NCBI GenBank assembly: GCA_029265125.1
Contig: JAJUJX010000005.1
Location: forward strand, 155,313 to 219,312
Direction: 5' to 3'
Source: Tolumonas sp008015085
GTDB taxonomy: Bacteria; Pseudomonadota; Gammaproteobacteria; Enterobacterales; Aeromonadaceae
Length of the DNA: 64,000 nucleotides
Both the position numbers and the translations under genes were made by a program. The notes under the pieces were generated by a model that saw nothing but the letters and a program-made list of their open reading frames with translations, did no database searches and was not told where the DNA came from. Position 1 is the first letter of the stretch. Each line of letters starts with the position of its first letter. Shown piece after piece: positions 51,884 to 61,389 of this stretch.

Positions 51884-52891
51884 ATGAAAAAAAGAATTTA
51901 TATCGCGTATACCGGCGGTACGATAGGGATGCAACGTTCCAGCCATGGTTACATTCCTCAGGCCGGGTTTATGGAAAATTGTCTGGCCGGTATGCCGGAA
52001 TTCCACCGAGAAGAAATGCCCGAATATGTAATTCACGAATACAATCCGCTGATTGACTCTTCCGACATGACACCGGCTGACTGGCAACGCATCGCCGAAG
52101 ATATCCGCGATCATTACGATGCCTTTGATGGCTTTGTCGTGCTGCATGGCACTGACACCATGTCTTATACCGCTTCTGCATTGTCTTTTATGCTGGAAGA
52201 TCTGCATAAGCCCGTCATCATCACCGGCTCACAGATCCCGCTGGCGGAATTGCGTTCGGACGGACAACAGAACCTGCTGAATGCACTGTATATTGCCGCT
52301 AACTATCCAGTGCATGAAGTCACGTTGTATTTCAATAATCAGTTATTCCGCGGCAACCGTAGTACCAAAGTACATGCCGACGGTTTCCATGCCTTTGATT
52401 CGCCTGATTTTGCACCGCTGCTGGATGCCGGTATTCATATTGAATGGAACGCAGGCAAACCCGCTATCGCCAGTGACAAGCCGCTAAAAATGCATTCGAT
52501 TCAGCCACAACCGATTGGCGTCGTTACCCTGTATCCTGGCATTTCAGTAGATGTAATAGCCAATATTCTGCTGCAACCGGTTAAAGCATTGATCCTGCTG
52601 ACTTATGGAGTAGGCAACGCTCCGCAAAACCCGGCCATGCTAGAGTTACTACGTGATGCTTCTGCTCGTGGCGTGATCATCGTCAATCTTAGCCAATGTC
52701 TGCGCGGGAAAGTAAATATGGGCGGCTACGCCACCGGGAACGCGTTAGCTGATGCGGGTGTGCTTTCTGGTTACGATATGACAACAGAAGCTGCCTTAGC
52801 CAAGTTACACTTCCTGCTGAGTCAGGATCTGTCTGCCACAGAAATCCGCACTCTGATGCAGCAGGATCTTCGTGGCGAGTTATCGCATTAA
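51884..52891 (+). CDS. ansA: Cytoplasmic L-asparaginase I
   Basis: A 335-residue type I asparaginase converting asparagine to aspartate and ammonia. Catalytic threonines lie in YTGGTIGM and LHGTDTMSYTA; GSQIPLAELRSDG and GKVNMGGYATG are also typical. There is no signal peptide, consistent with the cytoplasmic isozyme. ATG 51884 follows AGGTAAAAG. Downstream of sppA as in E. coli. Confidence 0.95.
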   Translation: MKKRIYIAYTGGTIGMQRSSHGYIPQAGFMENCLAGMPEFHREEMPEYVIHEYNPLIDSSDMTPADWQRIAEDIRDHYDAFDGFVVLHGTDTMSYTASALSFMLEDLHKPVIITGSQIPLAELRSDGQQNLLNALYIAANYPVHEVTLYFNNQLFRGNRSTKVHADGFHAFDSPDFAPLLDAGIHIEWNAGKPAIASDKPLKMHSIQPQPIGVVTLYPGISVDVIANILLQPVKALILLTYGVGNAPQNPAMLELLRDASARGVIIVNLSQCLRGKVNMGGYATGNALADAGVLSGYDMTTEAALAKLHFLLSQDLSATEIRTLMQQDLRGELSH

Positions 52892-52905
52892 TCGTTCATA
52901 AAACA

Positions 52906-52945
52906 AAACCACCATACCGGCTCTGGTGATGGTGGTTTCATTTCT
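52906..52945. terminator. Bidirectional terminator between ansA and msrB
   Basis: AAACCACCA/TGGTGGTTT (9-bp perfect stem, 15-nt loop) lies in the convergent gap; the minus strand has the better T-tract (TTTTGTTTT). Confidence 0.75.
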
Positions 52946-52953
52946 GCTGCTGA

Positions 52954-53337
52954 CTACTCCGCTTTCTTTCCTGCTTCACTGAATTCCAGCGAAAGACTGT
53001 TGACGCAATAACGCTCTCCCGTATCAGTCGGGCCGTCAGGAAACACATGCCCCAGATGTGAGCCGCATTGAGCACATAAGATTTCTACACGCCGCATGCC
53101 ATGACTACGATCCTCTTCATAACGTACTGCATCAGGAATAGGTCGATCGAAACTTGGCCAGCCACAGCCAGAATCAAATTTCGAGTCAGATTCAAACAAA
53201 GGGGCATCACAGCAAACACAGTGATAAATCCCGGTTTTGCGGTTATGCAGTAAAGCTCCAGAAAACGGCCGCTCAGTGCCTTTTTCCCAGCAGATATGAA
53301 ATTGTTCCGGTGTTAATTTCTGTCGCCAATCAGTCAT
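52954..53337 (-). CDS. msrB: Peptide-methionine (R)-S-oxide reductase
   Basis: A 127-residue repair enzyme. Zinc-binding Cys pairs are in YHCVCCDAPLF and ILCAQCGSHLGH, and the catalytic Cys in GERYCVNSLSLEF. Matches E. coli MsrB. Monocistronic, convergent with ansA. Confidence 0.96.
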   Translation of the reverse strand: MTDWRQKLTPEQFHICWEKGTERPFSGALLHNRKTGIYHCVCCDAPLFESDSKFDSGCGWPSFDRPIPDAVRYEEDRSHGMRRVEILCAQCGSHLGHVFPDGPTDTGERYCVNSLSLEFSEAGKKAE

Positions 53338-53435
53338 CTGCTTCCTGTCCGCTCAATAAATGTTAATTTATTGTTAATAGACTAATTGAGCCAGGAGGCA
53401 GATTCAAATTACAAACTACAGGGTTAATCAGAAAT

Positions 53436-55517
53436 CTAATTGATATCACATCCTCCCAGCGGACAAGCCCGGAGCAGCTTCATCGCATGAGCGCTGCACA
53501 CAGCCACCTGCTGAGGCAAATCATCCGTCAATAAATGCTTACCATCCTGCAAGGCGGTATCAGCAGCCAGTGTCCAGCAGGTCTTCCCTCCCGGCTCCGG
53601 TAAACTAAAGTGAATGGCATAACCACTGGCATTAAACAACACCAGCCAGTGTTCCTGATTTTCAGCGGCCACAATTTCCATCACCAGCGCCTGAGCTGAC
53701 GGTGCATTCCAGTCACTATCGGTGAGCTCATTGCCATCAGGATGATACCAGCGCACGACATCCGCATGTCTTCTGACACCAAAATACAGATCATCTGCCA
53801 GATGCAATTCGGTAAAAGCGGCTGCAGATTTACGGATGCGGATCATCTGTTTTACAAACGCCAGTATACCCTCATCCTCTTCACTCAACTGCCAGTTGAC
53901 CCAGCTGATCCTGTTATCCTGACAATAGGCGTTATTGTTACCGAGCTGAGTACGCCCCATCTCATCTCCGGCCAGCAGGTGAGGTATCCCCTGAGATAAG
54001 AACAAAGTCGCCAGCATATTGCGCTTTTGCTGCACCCTTAACCGGCAGATCTTCGGATCGCGGGTTGGCCCTTCAATCCCATAATTCTTTGATAAATTAT
54101 GACCATGCCCGTCACGATTTTCTTCGGAATTTGCCTGGTTATGCCGTTGCTCATAGCTGACCGTATCTTCCAGCGTAAAACCATCGTGGTAGCAGATAAA
54201 ATTGATACTGGAATGAATCACCCGCAACGATTTGGGAAAAATATCGCGCGAACCCAGCAGCCGGGTGGCAAATTCAGCCATGCGCCCCATATCACCACGC
54301 CAGAAAGATCGAACCGTATCACGATACCGATCATTCAGTTCTCGCCATTGGGTTGGGAATTGGCCTAAGCGATAACCAAATGGTCCGATATCCCACGGTT
54401 CCGAAATCAACTTCACATTGCGCAATACAGGATCCTGGATCAGAGCTTTACAGAAACCACCGTAAGGGTCGAATTCTCCTCCCTCACGCGCCAGCGATAC
54501 AGCCAGATCAAAACGGAAGCCATCCACATGCATTTCCGTCACCCAATAGCGCAGACTATCCATCACCAGACGCAGAGCATTCGGATGGTCAACATTGAAC
54601 GTGTTACCACATCCGGTCATGTTGCTGTAACGGGAGAAATCCGGACCAAAACCACCATTGTCGAAACAGTAATAACTGCGGTTATCCAGCCCCTTGTAGC
54701 TCAGCAACGGGCCACCCTGTCCACCCTCGGCCGTGTGGTTAAACACCACATCGAGAATGACTTCTATTCCGGCCCGGTGCAGTTCACGAACCATCGTTTT
54801 GAATTCGGTGACCGCATGTTTTACAGCATAACGAGGATCCGGCGCCATAAAGCAAAGCGAGTTATAGCCCCAGTAATTTTTTAAGCCCAGCTGGATTAAA
54901 CGAGGTTCGCTCATAAAACTGGCAACAGGCATCAGCTGAACACTGGTGATCCCTAATTCCTGCAAATGACGAATCACTGCAGGCTGACACAACCCAAGAT
55001 AAGTACCTCGTAATTGCTCCGGTACCTCCGGATGCAGCTGCGTAAAACCTTTGACATGAACCTCATAGAGAACCGTATTGGCATCTGTATGCCGGGGGGA
55101 ACTCACACCTTGCCAGTCAAACTCATCTTCCCAGGCGATCGCCTTGGGCATCATCTGCTGACTGTCACCTTGATAGAGTTCATCATTCCATTCAAGCTTG
55201 CGGGATAACGCTTTTGCGTAAGGATCTAACAATAATTTCAGCGGATCAAATATCAGCCCCTGTTCCGGAGCGTTAGGGCCATGCACCCGGTAGCCATATA
55301 ACGTACCGGGAATCACACCCTGAACATAACCGTACCAAAGGTGCCCCCGGCGCTCGCGAAACCTTAACCGGGCGACTTCCTGTTCTTTAGAGTCAAACAG
55401 ACATAATTCAACACGTTCAGCATCCGGAGCCCATACGACAAAATTACATCCACTTGCATCCAGATCAGCCCCAAACGGAGTATCACGACCAGGCAGTAAT
55501 ATATATCGATCCGTCAT
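53436..55517 (-). CDS. glgX: Glycogen debranching enzyme GlgX
   Basis: A 693-residue GH13 isoamylase-type enzyme that removes short limit-dextrin branches. N-terminal CBM48 (about 10-110), then a catalytic barrel with VFNHTAEGG, the nucleophile Asp in VDGFRFDLAVSLA, the acid/base Glu in LISEPWDIGPFG and the CYHDGFTLED His-Asp. ATG 55517 has GGAG 6 nt upstream. Third gene of malQ-glgB-glgX, 50 bp after glgB. Confidence 0.95.
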   Translation of the reverse strand: MTDRYILLPGRDTPFGADLDASGCNFVVWAPDAERVELCLFDSKEQEVARLRFRERRGHLWYGYVQGVIPGTLYGYRVHGPNAPEQGLIFDPLKLLLDPYAKALSRKLEWNDELYQGDSQQMMPKAIAWEDEFDWQGVSSPRHTDANTVLYEVHVKGFTQLHPEVPEQLRGTYLGLCQPAVIRHLQELGITSVQLMPVASFMSEPRLIQLGLKNYWGYNSLCFMAPDPRYAVKHAVTEFKTMVRELHRAGIEVILDVVFNHTAEGGQGGPLLSYKGLDNRSYYCFDNGGFGPDFSRYSNMTGCGNTFNVDHPNALRLVMDSLRYWVTEMHVDGFRFDLAVSLAREGGEFDPYGGFCKALIQDPVLRNVKLISEPWDIGPFGYRLGQFPTQWRELNDRYRDTVRSFWRGDMGRMAEFATRLLGSRDIFPKSLRVIHSSINFICYHDGFTLEDTVSYEQRHNQANSEENRDGHGHNLSKNYGIEGPTRDPKICRLRVQQKRNMLATLFLSQGIPHLLAGDEMGRTQLGNNNAYCQDNRISWVNWQLSEEDEGILAFVKQMIRIRKSAAAFTELHLADDLYFGVRRHADVVRWYHPDGNELTDSDWNAPSAQALVMEIVAAENQEHWLVLFNASGYAIHFSLPEPGGKTCWTLAADTALQDGKHLLTDDLPQQVAVCSAHAMKLLRACPLGGCDIN

Positions 55518-55567
55518 TATTAACTCCATCAGCTCCTGTCACACCACGACAGGAGCCTGTTGCGCTG

Positions 55568-57751
55568 TTACTCAGCCACTTTTCTGATAAATACGGTGGC
55601 CAGTGGTGGCAAGTTCAACATTATCGAGTTATTTTTCCCGTGAGCATCAATTGCCTCTGAGTGGAACACTTCAGCTCCTACAGAATAATCACCACCCCAG
55701 TATTCACTACTATCCGTATTCAGCACAATTTCATAACGCCCGGCCTCTGGTACGCCGATACGGAATCCATCCCGCGGAACCGGTGTAAAGTTGCAGGCAG
55801 CAATGATGAAACGATCCTGCGTTTTATTCCGGCGGAGCATCAGCAATGAGCTGTTTTCCCAGTTGGCATGATCCAGCCACTCAAACCCGCTTTGCTGATA
55901 ATCCGCATCATACAATGCCGGTTCAGAGCGGTAGAGACGGTTCAGATCACGGATCAGATTTTTCTGGCCACGGTGTTTATCAAAACCGAGTAACCACCAG
56001 TCCAGCTGACCATCATGATCCCATTCAGCCGCTTGTGCGATCTCGGTGCCCATAAAATTCAGCTTCTTACCGGGATGCGCATACATATAGCCCATGTAGG
56101 TACGCAGGTTCGCAGCCTGTTGCCACTCATCACCCGGCATCTTGTACAACAGCGATTGCTTACCATGCACGACCTCATCGTGTGACAGCGATAACACGAA
56201 GTTTTCGTTGTAGTGATAAACCATCGAGAACGTCAGGTCGTTATGATGATATTTGCGATGAACAGGCTCTTTGGCCATATAACGCAGCGAGTCGTTCATC
56301 CAGCCCATATTCCATTTAAAGGTAAAACCCAGACCGCCTGTATAGGTCGGGCGGGAAACACCGGTAAACGCTGTCGACTCCTCAGCAATCGTCATTGCAT
56401 GTGGATAACGCTCATACACTTCCCGGTTAAACCACTGCAGAAGCGAAATGGCTTCATAGTTATGATTACCACCATCCACATTCGGCACCCACTGACCGTC
56501 ATCGCGTGAATAGTCCCAATAGAGCATAGAAGCAACAGCATCTACACGCAGACCATCGATGTGGAAATGATCCAGCCAGTACAATGCACTGGCGATCAGG
56601 AACTGACGCACTGTTTCCCGGCCAAAATCATAGATATAAGAATTCCAGTCAGGGTGCCAGCCACGACGCGGATCTTCATATTCATACAGTGGCGTACCAT
56701 CAAAACGCGCCAGACCATGCGAGTCAGATGGAAAGTGCGCCGGAACCCAATCCAGAATGATACCAATCCCCGCCTGATGGCAGCGATCGACGAAATATTT
56801 GAAATCATCAGCCGAACCAAAACGACTGGTCGGCGCAAACAGCCCCAGCGGCTGATAACCCCACGAACCGGAAAACGGATGCTCCATGATTGGCATCAAT
56901 TCAATGTGGGTATAATTCATTTCCAGCAGATACGGGATCAGCTGATCTGCCATTTCCCGATAGCTTAATGAACTGCCATCTTCATGTCGTTTCCATGAAG
57001 CAAAATGCATTTCATAGATGGAAACCGGCTGTTCCAGTTTGTCGTTACGTTGTGATTTTTGCCATTCAGCATCATGCCATTGATATTTGGAGTGATCGTA
57101 AACCACTGATGCAAAAGACGGATACTGATCTGCATAGAATCCAACTGGATCAGCCTTATGCGGCAGGCAATGACCATGCAGGTCTTTCAGCTCAAACTTG
57201 TAACGGGTTCCTGCATCCAGGCCCGGAACAAACAGCACCCAGTGGCCACACATACTGCGCTGCATCGGATGACGTCGGCCATCCCAGTAGTTGAAGTCCC
57301 CAATCAGGCTCACTGACATGGCACTTGGTGCATACACAGCAAAACGAACACCTTTCACCTTAACGCCATTAACTTCTGTTTCCATGAGCTGAGCACCCAG
57401 AGTACGGTATAAATTATCCGCACTGTTTTTCATCTCAGCCAGCCCACGGAAAGCTTCATCATGGAACTGATAAGGATCAATTAATTCAGATTTCACATCG
57501 CCATAAGCCACTTTCAGCGCATAAGCAAATGTCTGTGCCAAACCCGGAAATTCGGCTTCAAACAAACCATCTGCGTTGATACATTTTAATTTGCATTCCT
57601 GGGTCTTTTTCTCAATCCGACGTACAGCAACTTCTGTTGCATGCGGTAACCAGACCCGCAGACGCCATAAAGATTGTTCGTTGTCATACACCCAGCCCAG
57701 TTTTTCAAACGGCTGCCCACAACGTGCTTCATTAAGCTCTCTCAACAACAT
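55568..57751 (-). CDS. glgB: 1,4-alpha-glucan branching enzyme GlgB
   Basis: A 727-residue branching enzyme with two N-terminal beta domains (GlgB_N and CBM48, about 1-225) and a GH13 barrel. Catalytic residues lie in IDGLRVDAVASMLYWDYSR (nucleophile), TIAEESTAF (acid/base) and SLSHDEVVHGK. Length equals the usual 728 of E. coli. It lies between malQ and glgX. Confidence 0.96.
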   Translation of the reverse strand: MLLRELNEARCGQPFEKLGWVYDNEQSLWRLRVWLPHATEVAVRRIEKKTQECKLKCINADGLFEAEFPGLAQTFAYALKVAYGDVKSELIDPYQFHDEAFRGLAEMKNSADNLYRTLGAQLMETEVNGVKVKGVRFAVYAPSAMSVSLIGDFNYWDGRRHPMQRSMCGHWVLFVPGLDAGTRYKFELKDLHGHCLPHKADPVGFYADQYPSFASVVYDHSKYQWHDAEWQKSQRNDKLEQPVSIYEMHFASWKRHEDGSSLSYREMADQLIPYLLEMNYTHIELMPIMEHPFSGSWGYQPLGLFAPTSRFGSADDFKYFVDRCHQAGIGIILDWVPAHFPSDSHGLARFDGTPLYEYEDPRRGWHPDWNSYIYDFGRETVRQFLIASALYWLDHFHIDGLRVDAVASMLYWDYSRDDGQWVPNVDGGNHNYEAISLLQWFNREVYERYPHAMTIAEESTAFTGVSRPTYTGGLGFTFKWNMGWMNDSLRYMAKEPVHRKYHHNDLTFSMVYHYNENFVLSLSHDEVVHGKQSLLYKMPGDEWQQAANLRTYMGYMYAHPGKKLNFMGTEIAQAAEWDHDGQLDWWLLGFDKHRGQKNLIRDLNRLYRSEPALYDADYQQSGFEWLDHANWENSSLLMLRRNKTQDRFIIAACNFTPVPRDGFRIGVPEAGRYEIVLNTDSSEYWGGDYSVGAEVFHSEAIDAHGKNNSIMLNLPPLATVFIRKVAE

Positions 57752-57817
57752 ATAAAAACCTCTATGACATCAGTAATAAACATCAGCTACAGATACATTA
57801 ACTCGCTGATATTAAAT

Positions 57818-60004
57818 TTATTGCGCTTGCTTTCTTGCATTAGTCAGCCTGTGAGCCAATTCAGTCAGCACAGGATCATTTAAGAAACATTCCAGATCTC
57901 GGCTCAGCTTTCTGCGCCAGTTCGGATATTCAGTACAGGTCCCCGGTACATTGACCGGCTTATCCATCTCAAGCCAATCCTCTAACTGTGTACTGAACAA
58001 CGCTGTATTCCCGCGGCACATATGCTCTTGTAACGCATGAGACAATGCCGTATTCATACCAACCCAACTGACATCATTACCAATATGTCCGGGCAGCAAA
58101 CCATGCCAGCGCAGTGAATCCAGAATGGCCTGTTTGGCACTGTGCCTTTCCCGATACAGATCCTGCAATTTTTCCTCATCAGGATAGAGACCCAGATCAC
58201 GACCCAGCGACAAATCATCGCAGTGCCAGAATCCGCGCAGGGTTGGCATATCGTGTGTAGTTAATGCCGACATAGCCTGAGCAGGATAATGTACCGGTGA
58301 GAAATACCCCCCATCCTGCGCACGTTCAAAGAAGAAAACCTTATAAGAATAGATACCATTGTCATGTAACAATGTTCGCATTTCCGCCGGTACTGTGCCT
58401 AAATCCTCACCTATCACAAGGCAACGCTGACGGTGAGACTCCAAAGCCAGAATCGCCAGTAAATCCTCAACCGGATAATAAACATAAGCTCCCATGCTGG
58501 AAGGTGCTCCCGGCGGAACCCACCACAAGCGATATAACCCCATCACATGGTCAATTCGCAGCGCTCCACAACCGCGCATATTCGCTCGCAGTAATTCGAT
58601 GAAGGGCTGATAACCAGCCTGACGCAACCTGACAGGATCGATCGGAGGTAACCCCCAGTTTTGTCCTTGAGGACCAAGCGGATCAGGCGGCGCACCGATA
58701 CTGGCTTTAGGACAATACAGCTCTTTGTTTGCCCAGATCTCACACGAACCTTCAGAAACACCCACAGCCAGATCACGGTATAAACCAATACGCATACCTA
58801 AACCTTTAGCCAGCTGCTCAGCCTCTGATAATTGCTGTTCAGCAATCCACTGCAGGTAGAGATAAAAACGAATATCCAGTTGATGTGATGCAATCCAGGT
58901 TTTAACTGCTGCAGACTGATAATCACGATAAACTTCCGGCCATACCGGTGGTCCCCACGCATCCAGTCCACCGGCATACAGTGTATTCTGCAGCGCATCA
59001 AATGTTGCCATCTGCTGCAGGCTATCGCCGCCGGCAGCAATATAATCCGCAAACGCCTGACCCCGCTCACTGCGGGATGAAAGATCTGCATTTTCAAAAA
59101 TTTGCCGCAGCCAGCGCAGCTTAAAAGCAAAAACAGCCTTGTAATCAATCCATTCTGCAGCACGTAGCTGCTGTAACTTCTCTTGCTCGTCAGCGCTGGC
59201 TAATGCTTTCTGGATCTCAGGGTTAGCTTGAAACTCAGGCGTAGCCTCAGCATCAATATAGATAATATTCAACCAGCGGCGCGAAGACGGGCTATAGGGG
59301 CTGCAAGCATCCGGATTTGCCGGATACAGCGAATGGATCGGATTCAGACCAACAAAATCAGCCCCCCAGGCAGCAACACCCCGTAATAATGTTTTCAGAT
59401 CAGTAAAATCACCAACACCCCAGTTACGCTGACTGCGCAACGTGTACAGCTGCACGCTTGGTCCCCAGCATTTCTGCTGCTGTTGAACAACTGCAGGATG
59501 AAAACAATGAGCAGGAGCAATAATGAATGATGATGTTGCAGCTATTTGAGGGTTTTTATCAGATAAAAGAACTAACTTGTGATAACCGAATGGAATATTC
59601 TGCTGGATAATTAAATTATATTCAGAAATTAATAATTCATTATGGCTGAATATATTTAGTTTCTGACTGTCGGCAAACTCAATAAATCCATTTATTGTAT
59701 CGCCAGACTCCAGCTGAATATCCCAGCGCCACTTCAATCCGGCATCAGCAGGTAAACGACAAACCAGCTGATATTCAGCTTGCTGCCTTCGCACATATAC
59801 CGGGTCTAATATCTGCTGCCAGCACGCCAGCTCTTCCGCATGGAGCTGTCTGGCCAATCTATCCGGTTCAGTAACGGCATACCCCATAGCACTCAGGATT
59901 GCCTGCTTATTTTCCAGCGATGTCCGGGTCGTTTTTCCCCAGATATCTGTATATTCTTGCCCTATTCCGCGTTGCTGTGCCAGTAACTCAAGAAGATCAT
60001 CCAT
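57818..60004 (-). CDS. malQ: 4-alpha-glucanotransferase (amylomaltase) MalQ
   Basis: A 728-residue GH77 enzyme that disproportionates maltodextrins. Catalytic residues are in GALRIDHVMGLYRLWW (nucleophile Asp), VIGEDLGTVPAEM (acid/base Glu) and LTTHDMPTLRGFW. The N-terminal 150 residues form the accessory domain of the E. coli-type enzyme. GGGAGG lies 5 nt before the ATG. It leads an operon with glgB and glgX, rather than malP as in E. coli. I found no MalT box in the upstream gap. Confidence 0.95.
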   Translation of the reverse strand: MDDLLELLAQQRGIGQEYTDIWGKTTRTSLENKQAILSAMGYAVTEPDRLARQLHAEELACWQQILDPVYVRRQQAEYQLVCRLPADAGLKWRWDIQLESGDTINGFIEFADSQKLNIFSHNELLISEYNLIIQQNIPFGYHKLVLLSDKNPQIAATSSFIIAPAHCFHPAVVQQQQKCWGPSVQLYTLRSQRNWGVGDFTDLKTLLRGVAAWGADFVGLNPIHSLYPANPDACSPYSPSSRRWLNIIYIDAEATPEFQANPEIQKALASADEQEKLQQLRAAEWIDYKAVFAFKLRWLRQIFENADLSSRSERGQAFADYIAAGGDSLQQMATFDALQNTLYAGGLDAWGPPVWPEVYRDYQSAAVKTWIASHQLDIRFYLYLQWIAEQQLSEAEQLAKGLGMRIGLYRDLAVGVSEGSCEIWANKELYCPKASIGAPPDPLGPQGQNWGLPPIDPVRLRQAGYQPFIELLRANMRGCGALRIDHVMGLYRLWWVPPGAPSSMGAYVYYPVEDLLAILALESHRQRCLVIGEDLGTVPAEMRTLLHDNGIYSYKVFFFERAQDGGYFSPVHYPAQAMSALTTHDMPTLRGFWHCDDLSLGRDLGLYPDEEKLQDLYRERHSAKQAILDSLRWHGLLPGHIGNDVSWVGMNTALSHALQEHMCRGNTALFSTQLEDWLEMDKPVNVPGTCTEYPNWRRKLSRDLECFLNDPVLTELAHRLTNARKQAQ

Positions 60005-60321
60005 CGTATCCTCCCATCGAATAATTCAGACTAATAATGCCAGGGCCATGTGGTAAACGCTGATTCTCACATATTGAAGGTAATACTGAATGTGACCTGA
60101 CCGCCAGCAATTATTTTTCTTATGTTCAAACGCTTATAATTTATGCAGAAAAAAACCATAAGCGAGACTTGACTTAGCACAAAATGAAGTAAGCATGACA
60201 AACAAAATGACTATTTCATGATATATCGCAATTAAAAGTCGCTTGGAGGTTGCTCATTCCCCCTGAATTCTTGTAAATTCATAAGCGAATTTTTTCCCTT
60301 GAACACATGTTGGGTACAACT
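60005..60321. promoter_or_regulatory. Divergent malQ/gapA intergenic region
   Basis: About 315 bp without a gene, driving malQ leftwards and gapA rightwards. A TTGACT at 60171 and a TTGCTC followed 17 bp later by GTAAAT (before gapA) are the best -35 candidates, but neither has a consensus -10. No CRP or MalT site is convincing. Confidence 0.3.
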
Positions 60322-61317
60322 ATGACTATCAAAGTAGGTATTAACGGTTTTGGCCGTATCGGTCGTTTCGTTTTCCGTGCAGCTTTTGAACGTTCAGACA
60401 TCGAGATCGTTGGTATCAACGACCTGATCGACGTTGACTACATGGCTTACATGCTGAAATACGACTCAACTCACGGTCGTTTCAAAGGCACTGTAGACGT
60501 TAAAGACGGCAACCTGATCGTTAACGGTAAAACTATCCGTGTAACTGCAGAACGTGATCCTGCAAACCTGAAATGGGATGCTATCGGTGCTGAAGTTGTT
60601 GCAGAAGCAACTGGTCTGTTCCTGACTGACGACACTGCACGTAAACACATCGCTGCAGGTGCTAAGAAAGTTGTAATGACTGGCCCATCTAAAGACAAAA
60701 CACCAATGTTCGTAATGGGCGTTAACCACGCTACTTACGCTGGCCAGGACATCGTTTCTAACGCTTCTTGCACCACTAACTGCTTAGCACCTATCGCTAA
60801 AGTTCTGAACGACAAATTCGGTATCGAATCTGGTCTGATGACTACTGTTCACGCTACTACTGCTACTCAGAAAACTGTAGACGGTCCATCTGCTAAAGAT
60901 TGGCGCGGTGGTCGTGGTGCTTCTCAGAACATCATCCCATCTTCAACTGGCGCAGCTAAAGCAGTAGGTGTTGTTCTGCCAGAACTGAACGGCAAACTGA
61001 CTGGTATGGCGTTCCGTGTTCCAACTACTAACGTTTCTGTAGTTGACCTGACTGTTAACCTGAAAACTTCTGCTACTTACGCTGACATCTGTGCAGCAAT
61101 GAAAGCAGCTTCTGAAGGCGAACTGGCTGGCGTTCTGGGCTACACCGAAGATGAAGTTGTATCAACTGACTTCAACGGCGAAACCTGCACTTCAATTTTC
61201 GATGCTAAAGCAGGTATCGCTCTGACCGACAAATTCGTTAAAGTTGTATCTTGGTACGACAACGAAATCGGTTACTCAAACAAAGTTCTGGACCTGATCG
61301 CTCACATCTCTAAATAA
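60322..61317 (+). CDS. gapA: Glyceraldehyde-3-phosphate dehydrogenase
   Basis: A 331-residue NAD-dependent glycolytic enzyme. The Rossmann loop INGFGRIGR, the catalytic Cys in SNASCTTNCLAP (about residue 150) and the His in VHATTATQKTVDGPS are visible. The sequence is almost that of E. coli GapA. Codon use is strongly biased to fast codons (CTG, AAA, GGT, CGT), fitting a highly expressed gene. ATG 60322 is the family start; an ATG at 60307 is upstream in frame. Confidence 0.98.
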   Translation: MTIKVGINGFGRIGRFVFRAAFERSDIEIVGINDLIDVDYMAYMLKYDSTHGRFKGTVDVKDGNLIVNGKTIRVTAERDPANLKWDAIGAEVVAEATGLFLTDDTARKHIAAGAKKVVMTGPSKDKTPMFVMGVNHATYAGQDIVSNASCTTNCLAPIAKVLNDKFGIESGLMTTVHATTATQKTVDGPSAKDWRGGRGASQNIIPSSTGAAKAVGVVLPELNGKLTGMAFRVPTTNVSVVDLTVNLKTSATYADICAAMKAASEGELAGVLGYTEDEVVSTDFNGETCTSIFDAKAGIALTDKFVKVVSWYDNEIGYSNKVLDLIAHISK

Positions 61318-61346
61318 TTGAGCGCTCATTCCGAATGAGTTTTAAG

Positions 61347-61373
61347 AAGGCAGCCAAATGGCTGCCTTTTTTT
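61347..61373 (+). terminator. Terminator between gapA and yeaD
   Basis: AAGGCAGCC-AAAT-GGCTGCCTT is a perfect 9-bp stem followed by TTTTT. It ends just before the AAGGAG ribosome site of yeaD, so yeaD would depend on read-through from gapA. Confidence 0.88.
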
Positions 61374-61389
61374 ATATCAAGGAGTCATC

